A DNA stretch of 60,542 nucleotides from Streptomyces sp. AC555_RSS877 (GCF_019049245.1 NZ_JAGMUK010000013.1:1-60542); one strand, 5' to 3'. Positions 8,809 through 17,423 are shown, numbered from the stretch's first letter. Translations and numbers: made by a program. Notes: generated from the letters alone by a model not told the origin.

Positions 8809-10826
8809 AGGTCAGCCCCGGTGGTGTCGGCGTCGCTGTAGGCGAGGTCAGGGCTGGAGCTCTGCCCGAGGATCTCGTGGCGCATCTCCCAGTTGCGCAG
8901 AAGCTTGACCGCGTTCTCCAGGTCTTCGGCGATCGTGCTGTGCGGGTCCTTCCAGCCGCGCTGCTGGATGACGGTGGCCGTCGCGCCGTCGTCGCGGCGC
9001 TGCTCCATGGTTTCCAGGCGGGTGGTGACGGCGGCCACCTCGCGGCGCAGCTCGTCGCCATCCTCGGTGAGCATCGCGGACGCGGACGGGTCCTCGATCG
9101 GGTCGTCCGGGGTGAGCGCGAGCGCCCGAAGGCCCAGGGCGGTCATCGTCTCGGCGGTCGGCGGGGGCGTGGACTGGTCGGTGGCGCTCTGGGTCTTTTC
9201 CAGGCGCCGCACTGGGTGGCTGCGGCGCCCGTCGAAGATGGCCTGAGCGAGCTGTTCCAGGCCCTGGCGGGTGGCGGCGAGGGAGGCCAGCAGCTGGCCG
9301 GGCTCTTGGCCCTCGCCCTTTCCGGCGCCAAGGGCGCTGCGCTCCAGCAGGACGGTGTCGCCGGTGCCGCAGGTTAGGTAGAACGCGCCGCGCAGCGCAA
9401 TCTGCTGGGTAGCGGGCCCCATCGGGGGGATCGCCGTGTTGCCCCTCGCGCGGTGGAGCCTGGCGTCGGCGAGCTCGGAGCGGGCGTCCACGAGGATCTC
9501 GTCGATGGGCCTGGTGTCGACTCCCATGTCGCGCAGGCCCTTGGCGTTCAGGGCGCGCTCTAGGGCGGACTGACGGCCAGCGTGGCCGGGGACGGCGCGG
9601 GCGATGACAGCGGCGGCGAGGAAGCTGCGGGCCCGGGTGCGGTCGCGGCCGAACACGCCACGTGTGCGCAGCGCGGCGGTGATGTGTCGGTCGCCGGTGG
9701 TGTCCGGGTCCAAGAGGAGGGTGGCGGCGCCGAGGGCAGCGATGTCGTCGCGGTGCGCAATGTGGGTGGGGATCTCGGTGGGGTTGTCGAGCCAGCGGCG
9801 GGTCTCGGCGGCGTCGATGCCGGGGTGGGTCTTCAGGTAGCCCTTGGCCTGGAGGCTGTCGAGGACAGCCTCGGCCCGAATTTGCCAGGCGGTGTCGGAG
9901 CTGAAGGGGGTGGGCTGTTCGATGTGATGCTGCGCGACGATGCGACGCCTGGCCTCGACGAGGGAGACGTCCTTGACCTTGAGAACGATCTTGGTGGCGG
10001 GCATGACCGCGCGCACGAGCATGAGGCGTTCGCGCTCGTTGATCGGCGAGGGCTTGGGGGCGGTGATCTTCCCGGCAATGGTGAGGAGGCTGGCGCGGTG
10101 CTTCTGGAGGGGGTGCTCGCGCAGCTCGGTGGCGTTGGTGGGGACCTTCTCCAGGGCGGAGAGGACCTTGGAGGCGGTCATGCCCTCCTTCTCCTGGACG
10201 AAGTAGGTGCGGCCGTAGCAATCGCCTGTCTCCAGGCCGCCGATCGGCACGCGGCCGGGGAAGCGCAGCAGGGCGGGGAACAGCGTGCCACCGATGCGGA
10301 TGCCGTGCGCGCAGATGTCCGCGCCGTACTTGTTCTTCAGCTCGATCTCCGCGTCGATCAGCTTGATCTGGTCGAAGAAGAAGGCCGCGGCCTTCTCCTT
10401 GTCCAGGCCCAGCTGGGGATCGGCCAGGTCGAGCATGCACGCGGCGGTGCCGTTCTCGGTGTACGTGGTGTAGCGGGGCATCTTGAATCCGCCGGCCCAG
10501 CGCTGCTCGTCCATGCGCAGGTTCTCCGGGGCGCGCACGAGGCCGGCCACCAGGACGTCGATGTGGATCGACTCGGCGATGACGCCGGGGGCAAGCAGCT
10601 CGGGGCGGCGTCGCTTGAGCTGCTCCAGCATGTGCTGGGGGTTCGCGGCCAGCAGCGGGGTGGTTGAGGCCACCTCCGGGGGGAAGCCGGCACTGATCAG
10701 GGCCTCGCGCAGGGCCTTGTGCTGTGCCCACGACAGGGGTGTGATCTGCGCGGCGCGAAGGTGGAGTTCGGCGTCGTCGGAGATGGTGTCGTTGACCGTG
10801 AGGTCGGGCGTGTGGGTTTGGTTCAC
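8805..10826 (-). CDS. Large conserved-looking protein of unknown function
   Basis: This is a 673-residue soluble protein. Residues 60-280 are mixed alpha/beta ('FKMPRYTTYTENGTAA', 'LETGDCYGRTYFVQEKEG') and the second half is mainly helical. A charged coiled-coil-like tail near residue 600 carries 'ELRREVAAVTTRLETMEQRR'. I do not recognise the family. The layout faintly recalls ParB/DGQHR-type proteins, but the signature residues are not visible. The GTG at 10826 is chosen because GGGAAG lies six bases before it; a TTG at 10886 would add 20 residues of poor quality. The stop overlaps the start of the GIY-YIG-like gene, so they form an operon. Confidence 0.7.
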   Translation of the reverse strand: MNQTHTPDLTVNDTISDDAELHLRAAQITPLSWAQHKALREALISAGFPPEVASTTPLLAANPQHMLEQLKRRRPELLAPGVIAESIHIDVLVAGLVRAPENLRMDEQRWAGGFKMPRYTTYTENGTAACMLDLADPQLGLDKEKAAAFFFDQIKLIDAEIELKNKYGADICAHGIRIGGTLFPALLRFPGRVPIGGLETGDCYGRTYFVQEKEGMTASKVLSALEKVPTNATELREHPLQKHRASLLTIAGKITAPKPSPINERERLMLVRAVMPATKIVLKVKDVSLVEARRRIVAQHHIEQPTPFSSDTAWQIRAEAVLDSLQAKGYLKTHPGIDAAETRRWLDNPTEIPTHIAHRDDIAALGAATLLLDPDTTGDRHITAALRTRGVFGRDRTRARSFLAAAVIARAVPGHAGRQSALERALNAKGLRDMGVDTRPIDEILVDARSELADARLHRARGNTAIPPMGPATQQIALRGAFYLTCGTGDTVLLERSALGAGKGEGQEPGQLLASLAATRQGLEQLAQAIFDGRRSHPVRRLEKTQSATDQSTPPPTAETMTALGLRALALTPDDPIEDPSASAMLTEDGDELRREVAAVTTRLETMEQRRDDGATATVIQQRGWKDPHSTIAEDLENAVKLLRNWEMRHEILGQSSSPDLAYSDADTTGADL

Positions 10827-11285
10827 CGGTGTCTTCCCGGGGTGGGGGCGTGCAGGTCGAGCACGCCGATGAAGGCGTGCGATCAACGCACGGGCAACGG
10901 TGCCCCGGACGTTCCCAACCTCGCGGTCCCGGGGATCGGGCCGGTCGGTCGGAGCGCGCTCAGGCCCGGCCCCAGGGTTCGGCAGCCACGGCAGGACCGT
11001 GCTGTTCTCGTCGCTGCGTAAACAGGATTCACGCGGCGGCGCCCTAGGTGTTCCCGACGAACTATCGCCATCTGATAGGACGGTAACAGATCGTCAGTTT
11101 CGGTACACACGGTCAACGCAGCAGGCCGGAATCAGCTCTTGGGGACCGTCCACGCCCACCTCAGCGCTGGGGACGGTCCCGACGGGGGCGATGGAATCCT
11201 TACTGTGCAGACGAAATGCTTTCTGCTGTCCGGCAGACCAAACCGTGTGGATGGGCGAACCCATGGAGAATCCCACGGGTCGCAG
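10827..11285. other. Divergent intergenic region with inverted repeat
   Basis: This is the control region between the minus-strand 673-residue gene and the plus-strand SIR2 gene. A 10-base inverted repeat (GGGACCGTCC at 11142-11151, its complement at 11171-11180) and a short symmetric motif near 11064-11080 are visible. No gene is supported. Confidence 0.45.
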
Positions 11286-11352
11286 CGCTCACCGTTCCAG
11301 TCCGCTGGCTGCACCCCATGGACACGCCCGTCTCCGGCGGTCACCACGGCGC
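11286..11352 (+). pseudogene. 3'-end relic of the gene at 40104-40521
   Basis: Translated in the frame of the following SIR2 gene, this short stretch reads 'LTVPVRWLHPMDTPVSGGHH'. The C-terminus of the broken gene at 40104-40521 reads 'LTVPLRWLHPMDTPVSGGHH'. At the DNA level the match is close and continues weakly into 'TTCGGTGAG' beyond the gene end (compare 11361-11370 with 40553-40562). Only the last 20 or so codons survive here. The same relic therefore precedes two unrelated genes, the SIR2 gene here and a peptidase fragment at 40604. Confidence 0.7.
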
Positions 11353-11390
11353 CTCGCCGATTTCGGTGAGGCGATCACCCACCCGCATTA

Positions 11391-11405
11391 TCGTCACAGT
11401 GACGA
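11391..11405. promoter_or_regulatory. 15-bp palindrome, candidate operator of the SIR2 gene
   Basis: TCGTCAC-A-GTGACGA is a perfect 7-1-7 palindrome about 85 bases before the SIR2 start, in a locally A+T-richer stretch likely to contain the promoter. No dedicated regulator is encoded next to it. Confidence 0.45.
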
Positions 11406-11488
11406 AATTATGGAGTAGAGTGAACTGCGGTACGCGGGCAGTGCTTCCGCCGCTTGGGGGCGGTGTGCCCGCTGAAAGGAGGGGTGAC

Positions 11489-13300
11489 GTGGTGACGAAG
11501 CAGGCCGCAGGGCAGAGCAACGCGCCGGTGCCGGGCACCGGCGGTGTTCTCGATCCTCGAATGTCCCTGGCCCTGAACGTCCACACCTGCCCTGGGGTGT
11601 ACACGGTGCTGCTGGGCGCCGGCATCTCCATGGCGTCCGGCATCAAGACCGGCTGGGGCATCGTCCAGGACCTGGTCAGCAAGGTCGCGGTCCTGCACGC
11701 CCCGGACACACCCAATGCCGGCGACGAAGCCGCGGCAGATCCGGAAGGCTGGTGGCAGGAGCAGTTCGGCGAGCAGCTGGGCTACTCGCGACTGCTCGCC
11801 GAGACGGCCCCCACTGCTGCGGCACGACAGGCGCTGCTGGCCGGCTATTTCGAACCCGAGGACGGCGAGGACACCGTCAAGCAGCCCACCGCGGCGCACC
11901 GGGCGATCGCCCGACTGGTGAAGAAGGGGAACATCAGGGTCATCCTGACGACCAACTTCGACCGCCTCATGGAGCGCGCCTTGGAGGAGGTCGGCATCTC
12001 CCCCCAGGTGGTCCGCGACCACCAGATCGACAGCATGAAACCCCTCGTGCACAGCCAGGTCACGGTCATCAAGCTGCACGGCGACTACGCCGACCTGGAA
12101 CAGCGCAACACCGTGGACGAACTGGAGGAATACCCCAGTGCACAGCAGGGTCTGCTGGAGCGTGTGCTGGACGAGTACGGACTGATCGTGTGCGGCTGGT
12201 CAGCAGACTGGGACAGGGCCCTCGTCAGGGCCGTGGAAGGGACCCGGTCCCGGCGTTATCCGATGTACTGGGGACAGTTCGGCCGGATGAGCGAGCCCGC
12301 CCGGCGGCTGGTCGCGCAGCACTCTGCCGCCGTCATCGGCGGCGTGACCGCGGACGACCTCTTCACCGACCTCGAGCGCAGGGTGGAGGCGCTGGACCGG
12401 ATGACCGCCGCTCCGGTAACCCGGGACACGGCCGTCGCCCAACTCAAGCGTTTCCTCCCCGACCCTGTCCGACGTATCGAGATCCACGACCTGATCGAGC
12501 AGAGCGTCTCCCTCGTCGCCAACAACGCTGGCCAGGACCGGTATCCGCTGACCGGCAATGTCTTCGCGCAGAGCATCCGCCGCTACCGCGCCGACTGCGA
12601 CACTCTGCTGCACCTGCTGGCCAACGGCGTTTTCCACGACGACGGCACCTACAACGGCCTGTGGCAGCGCGTTGTCGAGCGACTGAACCGGCTGCGCGAC
12701 CGCAATATCAACGGCCACACCGAGGATCTCGAGAAGCTACGGCAGTACCCGGCCCTGCTCGCCACCTTCACCATGGGCATCGCTGCGGTCCTCAGCCATC
12801 GCGAGGGACTCCTCGCTCGCATCCTCAGTCAGCCACTGTGGACGCCCCCCTTCTCCAGCAACCAACGCCAGGCCCCGGCCGTTTATCTCAACCCGCTGCG
12901 CGTCATCTACGGATCGATCACTGAGGTCTGCAGCCCCGAGGGCGGCGGCAGGTACTACTACCCGCAGAGTCACTGGCTCGGCGACGAGTTGCGTGAGCCG
13001 TTCCTCCTCGTGGAACCGGACGACGAGGCCTATCAGGCGGCGTTCCACCGCTTCGAGTTCCTCGCCTCCCTGATCGCCATGGACACCGAGCCCGAGTTCT
13101 ATGCGAACCCGTGGTCCGGCGAGTTCCTTCTGGACTCGTCCTGGGGGCACGAAGACGTCGGCCTGGCCTCGGACATTGCACGGGAGATCAACGAATCCTG
13201 GCCGCTCCTCCAGGCCGGCGCCTTCGACGGAGAGGTCGAACGGGCAGAGAAGGCGTTCAAGGCACTCGTGGAGTTCCGCTCCAAGAACCCTCGTTGGTGA
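11489..13300 (+). CDS. SIR2-domain protein, putative anti-phage NADase
   Basis: This is a 603-residue protein. Residues 30-270 are a SIR2-like NAD-binding domain: 'VLLGAGISMASGI', 'LTTNFDRLME', 'VIKLHGDYAD' with the expected catalytic His, and 'LIVCGWSADWDRAL'. The remaining 330 residues are helical and unassigned. SIR2 enzymes bind NAD+, and many standalone long forms in phage-defence islands deplete NAD+ on infection (family knowledge). Deacetylase activity is less likely because the Cys4 zinc module of sirtuins is missing. The start is GTG 11489 (or 11492) behind AAAGGAGG. The gene is single, with its own palindrome upstream and a strong terminator after it. Confidence 0.85.
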   Translation: MVTKQAAGQSNAPVPGTGGVLDPRMSLALNVHTCPGVYTVLLGAGISMASGIKTGWGIVQDLVSKVAVLHAPDTPNAGDEAAADPEGWWQEQFGEQLGYSRLLAETAPTAAARQALLAGYFEPEDGEDTVKQPTAAHRAIARLVKKGNIRVILTTNFDRLMERALEEVGISPQVVRDHQIDSMKPLVHSQVTVIKLHGDYADLEQRNTVDELEEYPSAQQGLLERVLDEYGLIVCGWSADWDRALVRAVEGTRSRRYPMYWGQFGRMSEPARRLVAQHSAAVIGGVTADDLFTDLERRVEALDRMTAAPVTRDTAVAQLKRFLPDPVRRIEIHDLIEQSVSLVANNAGQDRYPLTGNVFAQSIRRYRADCDTLLHLLANGVFHDDGTYNGLWQRVVERLNRLRDRNINGHTEDLEKLRQYPALLATFTMGIAAVLSHREGLLARILSQPLWTPPFSSNQRQAPAVYLNPLRVIYGSITEVCSPEGGGRYYYPQSHWLGDELREPFLLVEPDDEAYQAAFHRFEFLASLIAMDTEPEFYANPWSGEFLLDSSWGHEDVGLASDIAREINESWPLLQAGAFDGEVERAEKAFKALVEFRSKNPRW

Positions 13301-13389
13301 CTTCGTGCCCGGGTGGGCGTCGCCGTCCCCCGAGGACGTCTGGCAATTTCGAGTCCGAAACCTGTGCGACTGCCGACTCGCTACACGTT

Positions 13390-13424
13390 GGGGGTCCGGC
13401 CGGGGAGTCCCCGGCCGGACCCCC
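13390..13424. terminator. Perfect 16-bp stem terminator
   Basis: The arms 13390-13405 and 13409-13424 are perfectly complementary around a 3-base loop. The hairpin lies between the convergent SIR2 gene and the AbiE operon and can serve both. Confidence 0.9.
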
Positions 13425-13523
13425 ACACTGCGTTCCTGGTGCTTGCGCCCGCCCCGGTCGGCTGCCGGCTCTCGGTAGACATCCGGGAATATGGAGGAAG
13501 GCAGTCTTCCGTGTCAGCGGTGT

Positions 13524-14444
13524 CTATGCCCAGGTGCCGTGGTGTGGGTCCCAGGTTCCTTGGGCTGTGTTGTTGAGCATGGGGTTGATGAATGCGGTGG
13601 CGGCCTGTTCCGCTTCGGCGAAGGTGCCGCAGCCCTGGAGGCCGACGACCAGGGCGGCCTGCTTGGGGTAACCGGCGTGCCAGTCGGGGCCCGGTGCCTC
13701 GAAGACGGCAGGAAGCACCACGGGGGTGCCGTTCTGTCGTCGGCGTTCGGCTTCACGGTGCAAAGCCTGGGCGACGGCCTGTCCGGGGATGGCCTCCTGC
13801 TGGCTGATCAGGAGGAGGTCGGCCAGGTCGCGGTACCGGTTGGAGCCGTGCTGGGCGTTCTCGCCGTGGCGCTCGTACATGGCGCAGATCTTGTCGGCGA
13901 CATGGTCGATGACGGGATACAGGCGGACATCGGGCCAGTCCACAGGCCATTCGATGTCGACGGCGGACTTCAGGGTGCGTGTCTCCGGGGTGCCGGAGAG
14001 GGTGCGGCCCACGACGAGGTCGACCTTGATGTCGGCTACTTCGGCTGTCCCGCAGAAGACCTTGAAGTGCTGTGCGCAGCCGCGGCCTTCGTCACTATGA
14101 TTTTCGAACTTGGTCGGGGTGTAGCGGAGGTAGTCCCCCAGATCCAGCGAGGCGGCCTCGATCACCAGTTGCCGGGCTTCGTCGGCGCTGCGCTCGGGGT
14201 GAGCGCTTTGCAGGTCGATGTCCTGGCTGAGGCGGGCGGCGCCGCGGTAGCGGACCAGCAGGGCCTGGCCGCCTTTGATGAGCCAGCCGTCGGGTTCTTT
14301 GGTGAAGACGCGGGCCGCGAGCCGGTTGAAGTAGAAGATCTTCATGAGGTCGGAGACGCTCATGCCGGTCTTTTTGGACATGGTCAGTGCGGCTTGTTTC
14401 AAGGCCGCTCGGAACGCTGTCGGGCTCGTGTAGGTCTTGCCCAT
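13524..14444 (-). CDS. abiEii: AbiEii-type nucleotidyltransferase toxin
   Basis: This is a 306-residue protein of the AbiEii/AbiGii (DUF1814) family. The signature is 'LIKGGQALLVRY' followed by 'RLSQDIDL', giving the G-G and D-x-D residues of the DNA polymerase beta-like nucleotidyltransferase fold. A later 'VADIKVDLVVG' supplies the third acidic residue. AbiEii toxins transfer nucleotides, in known cases to tRNA, and arrest growth. The ATG at 14444 is used, behind AGGGGG. An in-frame ATG at 14501, directly after the antitoxin stop, is also possible. It is encoded 20-80 bases after abiEi, as usual for this type IV toxin-antitoxin system. Confidence 0.9.
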   Translation of the reverse strand: MGKTYTSPTAFRAALKQAALTMSKKTGMSVSDLMKIFYFNRLAARVFTKEPDGWLIKGGQALLVRYRGAARLSQDIDLQSAHPERSADEARQLVIEAASLDLGDYLRYTPTKFENHSDEGRGCAQHFKVFCGTAEVADIKVDLVVGRTLSGTPETRTLKSAVDIEWPVDWPDVRLYPVIDHVADKICAMYERHGENAQHGSNRYRDLADLLLISQQEAIPGQAVAQALHREAERRRQNGTPVVLPAVFEAPGPDWHAGYPKQAALVVGLQGCGTFAEAEQAATAFINPMLNNTAQGTWDPHHGTWA

Positions 14445-14521
14445 GGATCGCCCCCTGGCGTGCTGCTTCAAGTCTGCCGACTTTACGCCCGGGTTGATCA
14501 TCCTTCAGGTCTTTGGGCGGG

Positions 14522-15748
14522 TCAGTCCGTCTCTTCTGCCTCGGGCCGGCCCTCGGCTGACTCACTGTCCGGCGTGCTCTGCGGAGTGGGGGACGATGCC
14601 GACTGCTGGGATGCAGCGACGGAACGGGACGCGCTTTCTAGAGCCTTGTGAATCGAAGGTGGCAGGGCTCCGGCCTGCCGGAGGTCGAGCTGGTTCAGCG
14701 CACGCAGTGCCTCGGCCAGGGCCGGGTTTTGCATGTTCAGCTTCGACCGCCGGTCGAAGTCCTGGAGGGGCTTAAGCAGCATGCCGATTCCTGCGAGTGT
14801 CTCGGCCAGGGCCGGGTTTTGCATGTTCAGCTTCAGTCGCCGGTCGATGTCCTGGAGGGTCTTACGCAGCCCGGCAAATCCTGTGACGTTGGGATAGGCG
14901 TGCGGGAGACCGCTCAGGTCGGCCACGTCGATGTTGCGGAGGAGCGCGGCGGTTTCGTTGTGCAGGTCCTTGACCGGGCGGGAGCGGCTCGGGGTGTGCT
15001 GAGCCAGGTAGGTCGCAAGGTCGGGGTGTTCGGCCAAGAGGTGGACGGCCGCATCGAAGCCTTCCCGGCTGGCCCGGTCGACTTCCTGGCGGCGCAGGCT
15101 TTCACCCGCCTGTTCCACAAGGTGCTCGATGAGCTCGCGTCCGGTGGCGGTGGCTTTGAGGCCGAACTTGCGGGCGTAGGGCTGCACGCGTTCGGCGAGG
15201 TCGTCGAGGGCGACCAGGTCGCGGCGTTCTGCTTCGGCGATGACCCCGCCGATGTGGCCGCCGTCGGCTTTGGCTTGGAGCAGGTCGGTGATGGTGCGGG
15301 TGACGGTGGTGACGGGCAGGCCGTCGACCACCGTGACCTCCGAAGACTCCAGCGGCGCGGTGCGCAGACGGACGAACGGCTCGTTCGTGACCCGCCTGCG
15401 CGGCACGGTGATCTCCACGTCCGGGGCGGGGATGTCGCCCAGTTCATGGAGCTGACAGGCCGAGGAGTGGGAGACGACGCCGGAGTCCGGGTGGCCTATG
15501 GGGCGGTCCCAGGCGAAGGCCTTGGGCTGCAGGCGCAGCCATGCGGCCTTGGTCTCCACGTGGCGGGGCGTGCCGCCGGCAGTCAGTAGGTAGACACCGC
15601 GGCTGACGTTCTCCAGCAGGCCAGCTTCGGTCAGCCGCAGCAACTGCACGGCGTTCAGGCCGATCTCTTTGGCCTGGGCGGTGGTGACCAGACCCCATTG
15701 GTCCGCCGCGGCCCCGGAGAGCGCAGCAAGCTGTTCAGCACGGTCCAT
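14522..15748 (-). CDS. abiEi: AbiEi-type antitoxin and repressor
   Basis: This is a 408-residue AbiEi-family protein. The N-terminal winged HTH spans residues 15-60 ('LVTTAQAKEIGLNAVQLLRL', 'GLLENVSRGVYLL'). A C-terminal antitoxin domain spans about 90-250 ('VVSHSSACQLHELGDIPAPD'). A Ser/Glu-rich tail ends the protein. AbiEi counters AbiEii without stable complex formation and represses its own promoter (family knowledge). Residues around 290-345 contain a 30-residue tandem duplication that shares 'KLNMQNPALAE'; it is coded by a 90-bp direct repeat. A 12-bp inverted repeat stands just upstream. At 408 residues it is longer than typical AbiEi because of the duplicated linker and tail. Confidence 0.88.
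   Translation of the reverse strand: MDRAEQLAALSGAAADQWGLVTTAQAKEIGLNAVQLLRLTEAGLLENVSRGVYLLTAGGTPRHVETKAAWLRLQPKAFAWDRPIGHPDSGVVSHSSACQLHELGDIPAPDVEITVPRRRVTNEPFVRLRTAPLESSEVTVVDGLPVTTVTRTITDLLQAKADGGHIGGVIAEAERRDLVALDDLAERVQPYARKFGLKATATGRELIEHLVEQAGESLRRQEVDRASREGFDAAVHLLAEHPDLATYLAQHTPSRSRPVKDLHNETAALLRNIDVADLSGLPHAYPNVTGFAGLRKTLQDIDRRLKLNMQNPALAETLAGIGMLLKPLQDFDRRSKLNMQNPALAEALRALNQLDLRQAGALPPSIHKALESASRSVAASQQSASSPTPQSTPDSESAEGRPEAEETD
14711..14890. repeat. 90-bp tandem duplication inside abiEi
   Basis: The sequence starting CTCGGCCAGGGCCGG occurs at 14711 and again at 14801, exactly 90 bases on. The first 34 bases are identical and the rest is close. It adds 30 residues in frame, so the reading frame survives. 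Confidence 0.85.
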
Positions 15749-15772
15749 ACAAAGACAGTTACACAGTTTGAC

Positions 15773-15804
15773 AGAGATAGTTACTCCTAAGCGTAACTAT
15801 CTCT
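15773..15804. promoter_or_regulatory. AbiEi operator: perfect 12-bp inverted repeat
   Basis: AGAGATAGTTAC (15773-15784) and its exact complement GTAACTATCTCT (15793-15804) are separated by 8 bases and lie 25 bases upstream of abiEi. AGTTACAC at 15758 repeats part of the half-site. AbiEi proteins repress by binding inverted repeats in their promoters, so this is the expected autoregulation site. Confidence 0.8.
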
Positions 15805-15937
15805 GCGCAGACTGCGGGAGAGGGTGTAATTTTCTCTGCTTTTCAGGGAAACGAGTCCAGTGGCAGGGCCGAGACCGCCGCTGGCGGCGGCCGCGGCATC
15901 GCGAGGCGGAAGGCATGGCCGGGTTCCGGGGAAGCTG

Positions 15938-17119
15938 TCATGGGCCCTGTACGGTCCGGCTGCCCCCTGGCGTGCTCACCGTATGGTGCTGTGGGTGCGT
16001 GAGGCGTACTCCCTGGGCCCAGCTGCGGGCGTAGGTCACAACGTGGAATCCGCCAGCGTGGTAACCGCTGCTGCGGATCACCACCTCGGTGTCCGTGACC
16101 TCCACGGTGAGCCTGCGCCGTGCTCCCCAGATGCCCACCAGGTAGTAGTTGCCCGCGATGGTCACATACCCATCGTCGTCGGGCATCGCCCGACCCTGGG
16201 CACGCAGCCCCAGCAGCTCTGACGCCTCGGCGGGTGCCCGCATCGCGAAGCGTTCCCTGGCCCAGCTCTCTGGGGTGGAGGCGGCCGAGGCGTTCGCATC
16301 GTCCACCCAGGACTTGAGCTCTGCGGCGAAGGCATACGGGGAGGGCGCGGACGGCCGGACCGGGAACTCGGCCTTGAGGCGTTGGCGGGCGGCATGGAGC
16401 GCAGGCATCGCAAAGCTGGTCTGGACAGTGAGGTCCGCCAGCTGGGCTCGTGCCAGGTAGGTGTCCCAGGAGAGGTCCCATCCTTGTGCGGCGAAGAACC
16501 AGGGCACCAGGGGCTGAATGTCTTCGGTATCCCAGCACAGGGTGTGCGGGACGGCGTCCCATTCCTGCAGCAGGTGTCGGTGGGCGATCCATGCGTCGCG
16601 GAAGGCGGTGCTGGGCAGGAGGCAGGCTGCCAGGTGCCGGGAGGCGCCGGCGACCATGACCAGCACGGGGCAGGTGCTGCACTGCCCGTGACCGACGTCG
16701 AACTCTTGCGCAGGCAGCCACAGACCGATTTCCGCCCAGCCCGGGCGGAAATCGTGCAGTACCGGGCCGGGGGACAGCCGCCCTGCCCCCGTCGGCAGTG
16801 CCGTCTGCGGTGGGGGCAAGGTTTTACGCAGTCGGGCCACGTGCGAGCGCAGCAGGCTCGCGGAGGCCGGCCATTTGACCCGTCGCGCAATATCGGCGGC
16901 TGTCAGGGCAGGGTCGTCCCGGAGCAGCCGCAGGATCACCTGCTCGAACGGGGCGGCCACTGAAGCCCGTTCGGGCCGCTGGTACCGGGGCGGCTGCGGG
17001 CTGCGGAGCAGGCGGCGCACGGTGTTGGGGGCGATCTGCTGGCTGCGGGCGATCTGCTTGATCGGCATGCCCTCGGCATGCAGACGGCGTACCTCCTGCC
17101 ACTGTTCACGGGAGAGCAC
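15938..17119 (-). CDS. IS21-type transposase-like protein with altered active site
   Basis: This is a 393-residue protein that aligns along its length with IstA of IS21. It has an HTH ('LSREQWQEVRRLHAEGMPIK', 'IAPNTVRRLL'), a second HTH region ('LTAADIARRVKWPASASLL'), an RNase-H core ('CPVLVMVAGASRHLAACLLP', 'LCWDTED') and the C-terminal beta barrel ('DDDGYVTIAGNYYLVGIWG'). The strand that normally reads C-D-L-W-F-P reads I-G-L-W-L-P, so the first catalytic Asp is Gly. The usual Lys-Gly-x-x-Glu-Arg helix with the catalytic Glu is not visible. Only the WDxE Asp remains. There is no istB and I see no IS ends. It starts at GTG 17119 behind GGAGGGG and overlaps the small membrane gene upstream. 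It may be domesticated or a dead relic. Confidence 0.75.
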   Translation of the reverse strand: MLSREQWQEVRRLHAEGMPIKQIARSQQIAPNTVRRLLRSPQPPRYQRPERASVAAPFEQVILRLLRDDPALTAADIARRVKWPASASLLRSHVARLRKTLPPPQTALPTGAGRLSPGPVLHDFRPGWAEIGLWLPAQEFDVGHGQCSTCPVLVMVAGASRHLAACLLPSTAFRDAWIAHRHLLQEWDAVPHTLCWDTEDIQPLVPWFFAAQGWDLSWDTYLARAQLADLTVQTSFAMPALHAARQRLKAEFPVRPSAPSPYAFAAELKSWVDDANASAASTPESWARERFAMRAPAEASELLGLRAQGRAMPDDDGYVTIAGNYYLVGIWGARRRLTVEVTDTEVVIRSSGYHAGGFHVVTYARSWAQGVRLTHPQHHTVSTPGGSRTVQGP

Positions 17120-17327
17120 GCGGCCCCTCCTCCCGTTCGGCGTCGCCCTCCTGGATCCGGCGGGTCTGCTGCCAGGCCGTACGGACCTTGCCCAGCGCGT
17201 GAATGACCGGCACCAGAGCAAGCAGCAAGGTCTCCGCCTCCTTGAGCGCTCTGCGAATGACGTAGAACAAGATCGCGATCACTGCGGCCGCGGCCGACGC
17301 GAGGGTCACCACCGTCTCGACACTCAT
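17106..17327 (-). CDS. Small single-TM protein
   Basis: This is a 73-residue protein with one membrane helix at residues 6-24 ('VVTLASAAAAVIAILFYVI'), then a basic turn, a second weakly hydrophobic helix and a charged tail. It resembles holin-sized or phage-like anchor proteins but has no clear family. The stop lies inside the following transposase-like gene (14-base overlap), so the two are co-translated, an odd arrangement for an insertion sequence. Confidence 0.6.
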   Translation of the reverse strand: MSVETVVTLASAAAAVIAILFYVIRRALKEAETLLLALVPVIHALGKVRTAWQQTRRIQEGDAEREEGPRALP

Positions 17328-17423
17328 GCGGCACCGCCTTGGACGGTGCGCCAGCGATCACGTGTGTGTGCGGGTCCCACTTCTTCTACTCTCCCAACCT
17401 CGTTCGCCCTGCGGGACCCTCAC

